The notes under the pieces are model-generated. The model saw nothing but the letters and a program-made list of their open reading frames with translations. It was not told the DNA's origin and did not search any database. Positions 15,141-23,315 of a DNA stretch of 40,273 nucleotides are shown piece by piece. The DNA comes from an uncultured Wohlfahrtiimonas sp. (GTDB lineage Bacteria; Pseudomonadota; Gammaproteobacteria; Cardiobacteriales; Wohlfahrtiimonadaceae): NCBI GenBank assembly GCA_947631095.1, contig CANRJX010000006.1, positions 1-40,273 of the forward strand, in the 5' to 3' direction. The translations under genes and the position numbers were made by a program. Every line of letters starts with the position of its first letter. Within the stretch, counting starts at the first letter, position 1.

Positions 15141-17410
15141 TGTTCCATTATTTACCTAAGCTATGGTTGTTTTTAGTATCACTATTAATAGTGATGCTAA
15201 TTATGTTAATTCCACGAACACATATTAATAGTAACTTATTTGATTTATTGCCTTCTCATCAAACATCAGAATATTCTGAAGAATTTATAGATCAATTCAC
15301 ACAAACAGTGGATCAACAATTAATTTGGCTAATCTCTTCTAATAATTCAGAGGAAAGTGCTGAGAAGTGGATTGAAATATTAGAAAAAACAGAGGGTATT
15401 AAAGAAGTCGTCGGTAAAAAAACACCAGAAAAACTAGAAAGTTGGGCTAAATATACTCAAAAATATGCAACTTTATTATCCGAAGATGTTCAAAATAGAA
15501 TGAAGAAAGGTGACTATCCTACTTGGGTTTTATCACAAATATATTCACCATTTTCTGGCATTTCAATAGCTGAAATTCAACATGATCCAATGCTATTAAT
15601 GAGATCAATTATTTTGGAGCAATTATCTAAAAACAGTCAGTTTTCTATTCAAAATGGTTGGCTAACCGTTATGGCAGAAGAAGGCATGGAATGGATTATG
15701 ATAAGAGCGACGGTTGATGCTGCTTATGAAAGTATGATGGATAAGAAATTGCTGGTCAAAAAACTCAATGATCATGCTCAATCATTAGAGATAGTAGATC
15801 CTAATCTGAAAATTTTAAAAAAAGGCAGCGTTTACTATACGGATTTTGCAATAAAAACTGCTGAAAAAGATATTGCAACGATTGGTACGATTTCAACCAT
15901 CGGTATTATCATCATATTTTTCTGGATTTTTAGATCTTTAAAATCAATAGTTGTGACGCTTTTAGCATTAAGTATTGGGCTGTTGACGGGCACGGTTACA
16001 GTCTTATTAATCTATGGTGAAATTCATATTATTACGATAGTAATGAGCACTAGTATTATCGGTGTGGCGATTGATTATACATTGCTATTTTTGACGTCTA
16101 GAATGTTGAATGATAACAAATACACGCCAACGGAAACATTAAAGCAAATTACAAAGCCTCTTTTGGGAGCTTTAGTCAGTACATTACTTGCTTATTGCGT
16201 TTTATTATTTGCACCTTTTGCGGGATTAGAGCAATTAGCCATTTTTACGATGAGTGGATTGATTGCAGTATTTTTAACTGTGGTTTGTTGGTTTCCAAAA
16301 ATTGCCAATATTAAAGAGAGAAAACAAGAAAAATTATGTCACATAGCGGATCATTATTTAAAAATAACCGAACGCTCTTTTTGCTATAGAAAAATATTCC
16401 CTATAGTCATTATGCTGGTGTCTATTATTGGAATGACACAGTTGACACATAATGATGATGTTGGAGCATTACAAGTATTGCCACCGGAATTACTGTTAGA
16501 AGATAAAAAAATAGGTGAGTTACTTGGTCAATCTATCAACACTGAAGTCGTTATGGTGACAGGTGAAAATGAAAATGAGGTTTTAAAAAATCTTGAAAGT
16601 TTGTATCCACTTTTGGATAGTTGGGTTGAAAAAAATATTATAGAAAGCTATCAGCAGTATCCATTTCAATCCATTGAAAGACAGCAAGATAATCATAATC
16701 TATTAAACAAAACATCCATGGATTTGCAGAAAATTTATGATGATCAAGGTATTGATATCAAATTAAGTGTAGACGATATTCAAATTATTCAGCCTTCAGA
16801 ATGGATCAATAGCCCATTAAGTGAAGGTTGGGAGTTGTTGTGGAAAACATTACCTAATGGAGAAAGTGCAATCATATTATCTTTAGGCAATATTAAAGAT
16901 ATACCTAAGTTGATCAGCGCTATTGATCAACAAGACAATATATTTTGGATTGATAGAAAAGGTGAAATATCTGAATTGTTTTCAATTTATAGAAATACGA
17001 TGGAATATTTGTTGGTGATTGCTGTTAGTGGAATTTCTGTGTTATTTATGGCTTTTAAAGGGATTAGACAGGGTTTTAACATGGCTGTTCCTATTGTTCT
17101 AGCCGTTATTTTTCCTTTAGGCATTATGGGATTAATCGGGATCGAATTAAACCTATTTAATATATTGGCATTAATTTTAGTAGTTGGTATGAGCATAGAT
17201 TATGTGCTGTTTTTTAGCAGTAGTTTAGAAGAGTCAAAACATGTGGCATTGATTACAATTATACTGGCTGCCATAATTTCTGAGCTAACATTCGGATTAT
17301 TGGCATTAAGCGGTACAAATGCCATTGCAGGGTTTGGATTGATGCTTTTATTGGGTATTTTAACAGCATTGTTTTTTTCACCATTAGCAATGAGTAAGCA
17401 AAAATTATGA
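15140..17410 (+). CDS. apeM: MMPL/RND-family exporter ApeM
   Basis: A 756-residue inner-membrane exporter with the two-fold repeat of RND proteins: one N-terminal helix, a periplasmic domain (about 30-240), a helix bundle (about 245-395), another single helix (about 412-430), a second periplasmic domain, then a C-terminal bundle (about 625-750). ISIIGVAIDYTLLFLTSRM-like and LVVGMSIDYVLFFSSSLEE are the repeated helix-4 motifs with the conserved Asp-Tyr. It probably moves the lipid-linked pigment out of the inner membrane, working with ApeL and ApeN. Start and stop overlap both neighbours (1 and 4 bases). Confidence 0.85.
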   Translation: MFHYLPKLWLFLVSLLIVMLIMLIPRTHINSNLFDLLPSHQTSEYSEEFIDQFTQTVDQQLIWLISSNNSEESAEKWIEILEKTEGIKEVVGKKTPEKLESWAKYTQKYATLLSEDVQNRMKKGDYPTWVLSQIYSPFSGISIAEIQHDPMLLMRSIILEQLSKNSQFSIQNGWLTVMAEEGMEWIMIRATVDAAYESMMDKKLLVKKLNDHAQSLEIVDPNLKILKKGSVYYTDFAIKTAEKDIATIGTISTIGIIIIFFWIFRSLKSIVVTLLALSIGLLTGTVTVLLIYGEIHIITIVMSTSIIGVAIDYTLLFLTSRMLNDNKYTPTETLKQITKPLLGALVSTLLAYCVLLFAPFAGLEQLAIFTMSGLIAVFLTVVCWFPKIANIKERKQEKLCHIADHYLKITERSFCYRKIFPIVIMLVSIIGMTQLTHNDDVGALQVLPPELLLEDKKIGELLGQSINTEVVMVTGENENEVLKNLESLYPLLDSWVEKNIIESYQQYPFQSIERQQDNHNLLNKTSMDLQKIYDDQGIDIKLSVDDIQIIQPSEWINSPLSEGWELLWKTLPNGESAIILSLGNIKDIPKLISAIDQQDNIFWIDRKGEISELFSIYRNTMEYLLVIAVSGISVLFMAFKGIRQGFNMAVPIVLAVIFPLGIMGLIGIELNLFNILALILVVGMSIDYVLFFSSSLEESKHVALITIILAAIISELTFGLLALSGTNAIAGFGLMLLLGILTALFFSPLAMSKQKL

Positions 17411-17979
17411 AAAATATAATTATATTGATGTGTATTGGAATAATCGTAGGGTGCGCATCGCAACCAAAGATTAAAGATGAAAACGATTTAAGTTTTCATT
17501 TAACACAAACAGCCATAGGTTCTTTACCTGATCCTAAGGTATCTCAAAAGGTTGAAGATCAACAATTGTTGAGCACTCAGATGAGAGGTCATTATATTTA
17601 TTTTATGAGCCTTCTACAAAGAGGAGAAAATGGATTGAGCCTCACAGCACTTTCTCCTGTAGGTATTAAATTATTCACTGTTAATTATGATGGTAGCGCA
17701 GTCAAGGTAGATAAATATATACCCAACATGCGATTACCAGATGTGAATGATATTATTGCTAATATTATGTTAGCGTATTACGGATCTGATGCATGGAAAG
17801 ATCATTTACCACAAAATTGGAAGATGGTTGATCAGAACTTAACGCGTGAAATTTTAGATCAGGATGGTGAGAAAATTATGCAGATTAGTTATGAAAAGAA
17901 GAACAAAAAACATCTGCCTGTCACAATCCATAACTATAGTTTGAAATATACAATCAATTTAAAGAATTTAAATGACTAA
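17407..17979 (+). CDS. apeN: Outer-membrane-type lipoprotein ApeN (DUF3261 type)
   Basis: A 190-residue lipoprotein: MKNIIILMCIGIIVGCASQ has a lipobox (IVGC) with Cys at residue 16. The mature part resembles the DUF3261 proteins found in APE clusters and is likely the LolB-like outer-membrane acceptor for material brought by ApeL (inference). The start overlaps apeM by four bases, and the stop overlaps apeO by eight. Confidence 0.75.
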   Translation: MKNIIILMCIGIIVGCASQPKIKDENDLSFHLTQTAIGSLPDPKVSQKVEDQQLLSTQMRGHYIYFMSLLQRGENGLSLTALSPVGIKLFTVNYDGSAVKVDKYIPNMRLPDVNDIIANIMLAYYGSDAWKDHLPQNWKMVDQNLTREILDQDGEKIMQISYEKKNKKHLPVTIHNYSLKYTINLKNLND

Positions 17980-19159
17980 TTCATCTGCTATTTATATTAA
18001 TGCTATCGGTCTTGTGAATGCACTAGGAATAAAAAATAGTGAGATTATTCATAACCTGAATTTACAAACAAACAAGCTGACAGAAAATGATACTTATTTG
18101 TTGAATAACGGCTCAACATATTTAGGTATGATTGAAGGTGAATTACCTCAGATACCAAATCAATTTTTTGAGCATAACTCTCGTAATAATAAGATTATTT
18201 TATGCGCTTTAAGTCAGATAAAAAACTATTTAGATCAACGATTAGAACGGCAGAATCTTTCTCGTGTTGCTGTGATTATGGGAACAAGTACTTCAGGCAT
18301 TGCTGAGGGAGAAGCTGCGGTAAAATATGAAAGTCAGTATCAAGAAAAATCACCTAATTATTATTATCAGCAACAAAGATTTTCAGATCCTAGTGACTTT
18401 TTAAGCCGATATTTAAATATTACAGGCCCTAGCTATACAATTTCTACAGCCTGTTCTTCGAGTGCAAGAGCCATTATTAGTGGAGCAACATTGCTAGAAG
18501 CAGGTATTGTTGATGTTGCAATTGTTGGTGGCGCAGATAGTTTATGCCAGATGGCGATTAATGGATTTCATTCTTTGGAGTCATTATCAGCTCAAAAATG
18601 TACACCTTTTGCAAAAAATCGAGATGGAATTAATATTGGAGAAGCTGGAGGGCTTTTAGTTTTATCGAGAGAGCCAGCTGAGCTAAGATTATATGGATGG
18701 GGAGCATCGTCAGATGCCTGGCATATTTCAGCACCACATCCTGAAGGGCTTGGTGCAATTGAGTCGATGAAAAAAGCACTCACTAAAGCAGGATTGAGCC
18801 CAGATGATATTGGCTATGTTAACTGCCATGGGACAGGCACTATGTTAAACGATAGTGCGGAATCCAAAGCAATCTATGAAGTTTTTAAGGATAAGGTACC
18901 ATGTAGCTCAACGAAACACTTAACAGGGCATACATTAGGTGCTGCAGGTGTAACAGAGCTTGGTATCTCAGCTTTGCTATTGCAAAATAGCCAACCATTG
19001 CCAAAACAAATTTTTACGACTGATTCTTCTAGAGATGAGTCAGTTGTGCCTATTCATCTTATTACTGAAGAAGAGTATTTAAAACACACCAAAATTTTAT
19101 CTAACTCGTTTGCTTTTGGTGGCAATAATGTCAGTTTAATTGTGGGGATAAGTGAATGA
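17972..19159 (+). CDS. apeO: Active beta-ketoacyl-ACP synthase ApeO
   Basis: A 395-residue ketosynthase with an intact Cys-His-His triad: C161 in STACSSSARAI, H286 in NCHGTGT and H320 in TGHTLGAAG. It is the elongating subunit of the type II assembly line and pairs with the Cys-less ApeC to extend the aryl starter with malonyl units. The C-terminal SFAFGGNNVSLIVG is the usual ketosynthase end. It overlaps apeN by eight and apeP by four bases. Confidence 0.88.
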   Translation: MTNSSAIYINAIGLVNALGIKNSEIIHNLNLQTNKLTENDTYLLNNGSTYLGMIEGELPQIPNQFFEHNSRNNKIILCALSQIKNYLDQRLERQNLSRVAVIMGTSTSGIAEGEAAVKYESQYQEKSPNYYYQQQRFSDPSDFLSRYLNITGPSYTISTACSSSARAIISGATLLEAGIVDVAIVGGADSLCQMAINGFHSLESLSAQKCTPFAKNRDGINIGEAGGLLVLSREPAELRLYGWGASSDAWHISAPHPEGLGAIESMKKALTKAGLSPDDIGYVNCHGTGTMLNDSAESKAIYEVFKDKVPCSSTKHLTGHTLGAAGVTELGISALLLQNSQPLPKQIFTTDSSRDESVVPIHLITEEEYLKHTKILSNSFAFGGNNVSLIVGISE

Positions 19160-19623
19160 CCTACCTAAATTTAGAAAAATATTTACCGCATAAATCACCG
19201 ATGATTTTATTAGATAAAGCTGTAGAAGTAACCGATGAATATGCTATTTGCAAAGTTGATGTGACGAGAGAAAGTGTTTTAGCTCCATTTTTAACAGAGC
19301 AAGGAAGTTTACCTTCTTGGTATTTTGTTGAGTTGATGGCTCAAACGATTGGGGTATGGAATGGTGTACGATTATATGATGCTAGAACAGTACCAAATAT
19401 CGCCTTATTACTAGGTGTTAGAGGATTTAGTTCTGAGATTGATGAAGCTAATCTCAACGATACTTTGTATGTTAGGTCAGATTTAACGCTATTTGATGAC
19501 AATATCTGTAGTTTTAGTTGTACGGTGATGAAAGAAAATATAATAGTATCGAAAGCCAATTTAGTTGTATATGAAGCGGCAGATAAGAACATTGAAAAAA
19601 TTTTTGATTGGAATATGAAATGA
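19156..19623 (+). CDS. apeP: Hotdog-fold dehydratase ApeP
   Basis: A 155-residue 3-hydroxyacyl-ACP dehydratase. LPHKSPMILLDKAVEV places a histidine as in FabZ, and WYFVELMAQTIGVW carries the acidic residue of the central helix. With the shorter ApeI it forms the dehydratase pair of the cluster. The start codon overlaps the apeO stop (ATGA), and its own TGA overlaps the apeQ start in the same way. Confidence 0.8.
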   Translation: MTYLNLEKYLPHKSPMILLDKAVEVTDEYAICKVDVTRESVLAPFLTEQGSLPSWYFVELMAQTIGVWNGVRLYDARTVPNIALLLGVRGFSSEIDEANLNDTLYVRSDLTLFDDNICSFSCTVMKENIIVSKANLVVYEAADKNIEKIFDWNMK

Positions 19624-20339
19624 AAAAAATATTAGTAACGGGTGCAAGTAAAGGCATTGGTAAAGCGATTGCAATTGAGCTTGGTAAAGCTGGGTATTAT
19701 GTCGTATTGCATTACAATTCTGATCAAAATGGTGCGGCTGAAGCACTGAAAGAGATTCAAAATTTCGGTGGCACAGGAGCTTTGTTACAATTTGATATCA
19801 GTGCTCAAAATGAAACTAAAGCCATATTAGATGCTTATCTTGAAGAACATAGTGCTTTTTATGGCATTGTTAATAATGCAGGGATTATTCGAGATAATGC
19901 GTTTCCTGCGCTAAGTAATTCAGATTGGAATGATGTTATTCATACGAATTTAGATAGCTTTTTCAACGTAATTCAACCATGCATTATGCCAATGATTCGT
20001 ATGAAGAAAGGCGGAAGAATTATTACCATGTCTTCAGTTTCAGGAATCATGGGTAATAGAGGGCAAGTGAATTATAGTGCTTCAAAAGCAGGAATCATAG
20101 GTGCAACCAAAGCACTTGCGGTAGAGTTAGCAAGCCGAAACATTACAGTGAATTGCATTGCGCCAGGCATGATAGCCACAGATATGACAGAAGATATTCC
20201 AAAAGAAGCATTAGCTTTAATTCCTATGAAAAAAATAGGTGATCCTGAGCATATATCGAGTTTAGTTTTATATCTAATGAGTGATGCAGCTAGCTATTTA
20301 ACAAGACAGGTCATTTCTGTAAATGGAGGAATGGTATGA
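19620..20339 (+). CDS. apeQ: FabG-like 3-ketoacyl-ACP reductase ApeQ
   Basis: A 239-residue short-chain dehydrogenase. TGASKGIG (7-14) binds NADPH and NNAG follows. The catalytic set is S139, Y152 and K156 (NYSASKAGIIG). It reduces the beta-keto group after each condensation. The ATG at 19620 gives an ATGA overlap with apeP. A TTG twelve bases upstream is in frame but adds only four residues. Confidence 0.9.
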   Translation: MKKILVTGASKGIGKAIAIELGKAGYYVVLHYNSDQNGAAEALKEIQNFGGTGALLQFDISAQNETKAILDAYLEEHSAFYGIVNNAGIIRDNAFPALSNSDWNDVIHTNLDSFFNVIQPCIMPMIRMKKGGRIITMSSVSGIMGNRGQVNYSASKAGIIGATKALAVELASRNITVNCIAPGMIATDMTEDIPKEALALIPMKKIGDPEHISSLVLYLMSDAASYLTRQVISVNGGMV

Positions 20340-21565
20340 CAAAGCGCGTAGTTGTTACTGGAATGAGTGGAATTAGTGCTTTAGGATATGATTGGCCATC
20401 TATTTCAGCAAAGCTAGATCTCTATGAGAATGCAGTTGAATACATTGCTGAATGGGAAGAAATTAAAGGATTACGATCAAAAATAGCCGTCCCGATTAAA
20501 GATTTTATTTTACCAACAACATATTCTCGTAAAAAAACTAGAGGCATGAGCCGTATTTCTATGATGGCAACTGTTGCAACAGAACAAGCTTTTGAAATGG
20601 CAGGATTATTGGGTGATCCAATTCTGCAAAGCGGTGATTGTGGAATTGCCTATGGTTCATCTGCAGGTGGAACAGAAGCAGTTTCAGAAATGGGCTTACT
20701 GAAAACTAATAAATCTGTTTACAGCATTAATGCAACCACTTACGTGAGAATGATGCCACATACAGCTGCCGTTAATGTCGGCCTGTTTTTTGGCTTACGA
20801 GGCCGAGTGATTCCAACATCTTCAGCTTGCACATCTGGTAGCCAAGCTATTGGTTATGCATACGAATCGATTAAGCACGGTTATCAAAAAATTATGGTAG
20901 CAGGTGGTGCTGAAGAGCTTTGTGCATCTGAAGTGGCAGTTTTTGATGTGCTTTATGCGACAAGTTGCTTGAATGACACTCCGAAATTAACGCCATCCCC
21001 ATTTGACCAATATAGAGAAGGTTTGGTGATAGGAGAAGGCGCAGGTGCATTAATCTTGGAAGAATATGAACATGCAAAAGCTCGAGGTGCCAAAATATAT
21101 GCAGAAATTGTCGGATTTGCAACAAACTGTGATGCGACGCATGTAACAGAGCCTCAAGCGGAAACTATGCAAATTTGTATAGAAAAAGGATTAGAGTCAG
21201 CAGGCATTACGAAAAATGAAATTGGATACATTTCAGCTCATGGAACAGGAACATTGAAAGGAGATATAGCAGAGAGTATTGCGACAGAAAATATTTATCA
21301 AGATGCAGTGCCAATCTCTTCATTTAAAAGCTATGTTGGGCATACCTTGGGTGCTTGCGGTGCTTTAGAAGCATGGGTTGGTATTGAAATGATGAATAGA
21401 GAGATATTTCATCCAACTTTAAATTTACGAGAAATTGATGAGAAATGTGGAAAATTAGATTATATTCGAGATGAAAATAGAAAAATATCTACAGAATATA
21501 TTCAAAGTAACAACTTTGCATTTGGTGGGATAAATACTTCTATAGTATTTAAAAGGACTATATAA
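20336..21565 (+). CDS. apeR: Beta-ketoacyl-ACP synthase ApeR
   Basis: A 409-residue FabF-like ketosynthase with C165 (SSACTSGSQA), H302 (SAHGTGT) and H336 (VGHTLGACG). It is a second complete ketosynthase of the cluster, separate from the ApeO/ApeC pair. A role in the first condensation onto the aryl starter or in making the accompanying fatty acid is plausible but not shown here. The start overlaps apeQ by four bases. It is the last gene of the unbroken overlapping series. Confidence 0.85.
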   Translation: MTKRVVVTGMSGISALGYDWPSISAKLDLYENAVEYIAEWEEIKGLRSKIAVPIKDFILPTTYSRKKTRGMSRISMMATVATEQAFEMAGLLGDPILQSGDCGIAYGSSAGGTEAVSEMGLLKTNKSVYSINATTYVRMMPHTAAVNVGLFFGLRGRVIPTSSACTSGSQAIGYAYESIKHGYQKIMVAGGAEELCASEVAVFDVLYATSCLNDTPKLTPSPFDQYREGLVIGEGAGALILEEYEHAKARGAKIYAEIVGFATNCDATHVTEPQAETMQICIEKGLESAGITKNEIGYISAHGTGTLKGDIAESIATENIYQDAVPISSFKSYVGHTLGACGALEAWVGIEMMNREIFHPTLNLREIDEKCGKLDYIRDENRKISTEYIQSNNFAFGGINTSIVFKRTI

Positions 21566-21597
21566 TTAGTCAGTTATTATAAAAATAAGGATTTTGT

Positions 21598-21978
21598 ATG
21601 AAAAAAACAATATTAATCGTTGGGTTGGCTGCTACAGTATTGGTAGGTTGTAATACTGTTAATCAAAAACAATATAACTTAGTAACAGAAGTTCCTGCAG
21701 GTTACACAGCTAAGCAAGTAGAAAATGCAATCATTGAAACAGGTAAGGCACGTCGCTGGAAAATTACGAATGCAGGTTCTGGTCGTTTGATGGCAAATCA
21801 ATCTGTTGCAGGTGGAATATCTGCCAAAACAGAAGTGACATATAGCGGAAGGTCTTATAGCTTTAAATTACTTTCTAGCACAGGCTTGAGACAAACAGAG
21901 ACAAGTGCTCATCGCCGTTATAACAGCTGGATTCATAAATGGAATGATGATATTAAGTTGAAATTAAATATTAAGTAA
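21598..21978 (+). CDS. Small lipoprotein of unknown function after the aryl polyene genes
   Basis: A 126-residue lipoprotein: the signal MKKTILIVGLAATVLVGC ends in the lipobox LVGC (Cys 18). The mature part is basic (GKARRWKITN, AHRRYNSWIHKWNDDIKLKL) and probably a compact alpha/beta domain. I do not recognise a named function. It follows apeR by 32 bases with its own AAGGA site, and a strong terminator comes right after it. It therefore belongs to the APE transcript at least in part, and may help handle the pigment in the envelope (inference). Confidence 0.7.
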   Translation: MKKTILIVGLAATVLVGCNTVNQKQYNLVTEVPAGYTAKQVENAIIETGKARRWKITNAGSGRLMANQSVAGGISAKTEVTYSGRSYSFKLLSSTGLRQTETSAHRRYNSWIHKWNDDIKLKLNIK

Positions 21979-21982
21979 GCAT

Positions 21983-22010
21983 AAAAAAGAGCCTTTTAAG
22001 GCTCTTTTTT
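21983..22010. terminator. Bidirectional intrinsic terminator
   Basis: AAAAAAGAGCC (21983-21993), loop TTTTAA, GGCTCTTTTTT (22000-22010). The A-run and T-run make it work on both strands. It ends the APE/lipoprotein transcript and lies partly inside the 3' end of the convergent esterase gene. Confidence 0.88.
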
Positions 22011-23048
22011 TGGATAAATAGAAAAAATATAATCTTGAAATTTCGCTATTATTTCAGACGAAGCAGAGCGCTGTAAATAATTAAGAACACTGTCTAGATA
22101 AGGTTCACTCGGCTGAATTTCGTAGCCTAATTGCTCACTTAATTTTGCATATTGCTCTTTGACTAGATTCGGATTATTTGGAATTTCTTTAATATTGACT
22201 CTAATATCAGAGAAAATATAGCGAAGCCCATCTAAATTTCCAATCATTGGAATAGAACCATGATCTTCATTGTCATATTGTCTATATTGGTAATTGAGGT
22301 TAGAAAAAGGCTTTTCATTTAAATAATCATTAAATTTTTGAATGCTTGAATAATGAGCAGTTAAATGATCTTTATTCTCACTTTCTCCAACTTGAGTTAA
22401 AAATAATATTTTTTGATTGAAATCAGCATCTTTGATGGATTTAAAATGTTGGATCATAACTTCATCATCCCACCAAATACTGGGATCATGCACAAGATAT
22501 GCTTGCATCTTTTTTGTGCCATTGATCATATGATTTAATGCAGTAATACCACCAAATGAATGTCCAATAAAAATATTAAAGCCATTGGTTCTATATTCTC
22601 GATTGATCATAGGTATTAGTTCATTTTCTAAAAATTGAAAAAATAAATTGTTGCCACCTGTTTCTCCAGTAATACGTTTGTTTTCTCCTGCATTATTAAT
22701 TTTTTGAGGTGTGGGTGTTAAATCTCTGGAACGATCAGTATTGATAATACCGATGATGATCATTTCAGGAATGGATGGATAAGGTGGCTTAGATAATTTT
22801 TCAACTATGCCTGAGAGATAATGGAAGTTTGTTTCACCATCCAATAAATAAATTGTGGGATATTTTTGATTCGGATATTTTTTATATGATGTAGGAAGAT
22901 AAATCTGTATTTCTCGATTTTCATCTAATATAGAGGAGTATGTATTTTGGATTTCACCAATATTAATAGAATCATGAGTGCTTGCATGTATTGCGTTATT
23001 CAAAAATATTATAGATAAGGTCAGTATCAATATTGTTTTTTTAATCAT
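21996..23048 (-). CDS. Secreted alpha/beta-hydrolase esterase, probably ferric-siderophore esterase type
   Basis: A 350-residue exported hydrolase of the esterase D family (PF00756 type: IroE, BesA and Fes relatives). There is a signal peptide at 1-22. The nucleophile is S164 in IGHSFGG, with a likely Asp in the following strand and a catalytic His in NEDHGSIPM. The extra C-terminal ~60 residues are of unknown role. A near-consensus Fur box covers its promoter, so it should be switched on by iron shortage. That makes hydrolysis of a siderophore or another iron-related ester plausible. No siderophore uptake genes are within the window, so the substrate stays open. Confidence 0.75.
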   Translation of the reverse strand: MIKKTILILTLSIIFLNNAIHASTHDSINIGEIQNTYSSILDENREIQIYLPTSYKKYPNQKYPTIYLLDGETNFHYLSGIVEKLSKPPYPSIPEMIIIGIINTDRSRDLTPTPQKINNAGENKRITGETGGNNLFFQFLENELIPMINREYRTNGFNIFIGHSFGGITALNHMINGTKKMQAYLVHDPSIWWDDEVMIQHFKSIKDADFNQKILFLTQVGESENKDHLTAHYSSIQKFNDYLNEKPFSNLNYQYRQYDNEDHGSIPMIGNLDGLRYIFSDIRVNIKEIPNNPNLVKEQYAKLSEQLGYEIQPSEPYLDSVLNYLQRSASSEIIAKFQDYIFSIYPKKEP

Positions 23049-23085
23049 TGGTATAATCCATACTTTCGTATTTTGTTATAAAGAT

Positions 23086-23118
23086 AAGAATGATAATCAT
23101 TATTATTTACAATAACAA
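23086..23118 (-). promoter_or_regulatory. Fur box over the esterase promoter
   Basis: AAGAATGATAATCATTATT (23086-23104) matches the 19-base Fur consensus GATAATGATAATCATTATC at 16 positions. On the minus strand TTGTTA (23118-23113), a 17-base spacer and TATCAT (23095-23090) form a promoter whose -10 is inside the box, the usual layout for iron repression. Confidence 0.8.
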
Positions 23119-23146
23119 TATATGATCAAAATTTAAGTGAAAAGTA

Positions 23147-23175
23147 TTGACCAATCTGTAGAAAAGCTGTTTAAT
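23147..23175 (+). promoter_or_regulatory. Predicted sigma-70 promoter of metQ
   Basis: TTGACC (23147-23152), a 17-base spacer and TTTAAT (23170-23175). Transcription would begin near 23182, just before the riboswitch, giving a leader of about 134 bases. Confidence 0.6.
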
Positions 23176-23196
23176 GCAAAAACTATTTTTTTAAAT

Positions 23197-23242
23197 AGCG
23201 CCGATTTGACACAGATTGCGGGCGAAAACAGCTAAACAGTGG
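23197..23242 (+). ncRNA. SAM-II (SAM-alpha) riboswitch aptamer
   Basis: The segment carries the ordered SAM-II landmarks. P1 is CGCC (23199-23202) paired with GGCG (23221-23224). Next come the conserved GATTTG (23203-23208), then TTGC (23216-23219), and GCTAAA (23231-23236) in the 3' strand. Pseudoknot pairs equivalent to G22-C43 and C16-G50 of the solved metagenomic SAM-II RNA are possible here as G23218-C23232 and C23212-G23239. The two U positions that contact the SAM sulfonium are present (23205 and 23233). The loop is one base longer than that reference. It lies in front of metQ, a methionine-uptake gene, which fits SAM feedback. I compared it with the reference from memory. Confidence 0.85.
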
Positions 23243-23265
23243 ATATGTATCCTAGATATTTTCTG

Positions 23266-23301
23266 TTAAGCCCGTTGTGTTGCACATCGGGCTTAATTTT
23301 T
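23266..23301 (+). terminator. Attenuator terminator of the SAM-II riboswitch
   Basis: TTAAGCCCG (23266-23274) and CGGGCTTAA (23288-23296) with an inner TGTG/CACA stem, followed by TTTTT (23297-23301). It sits between the promoter and the metQ ribosome site, so it must be conditional for metQ to be expressed. CTGTT...GCCCG (23263-23274) can instead pair with CGGGC...AACAG (23219-23231) inside the aptamer, forming an antiterminator. SAM binding would hold the aptamer strand and free the terminator. Confidence 0.85.
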
Positions 23302-23315
23302 GCTTAGGAGATATC

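Noticed and set aside
23182-23315. SAM-I (S-box), T-box or MetJ control of metQ
   Set aside because: The S-box core, the T-box AGGGTGGNACCGCG element and AGACGTCT-type Met boxes are absent, while the SAM-II elements are present in order.
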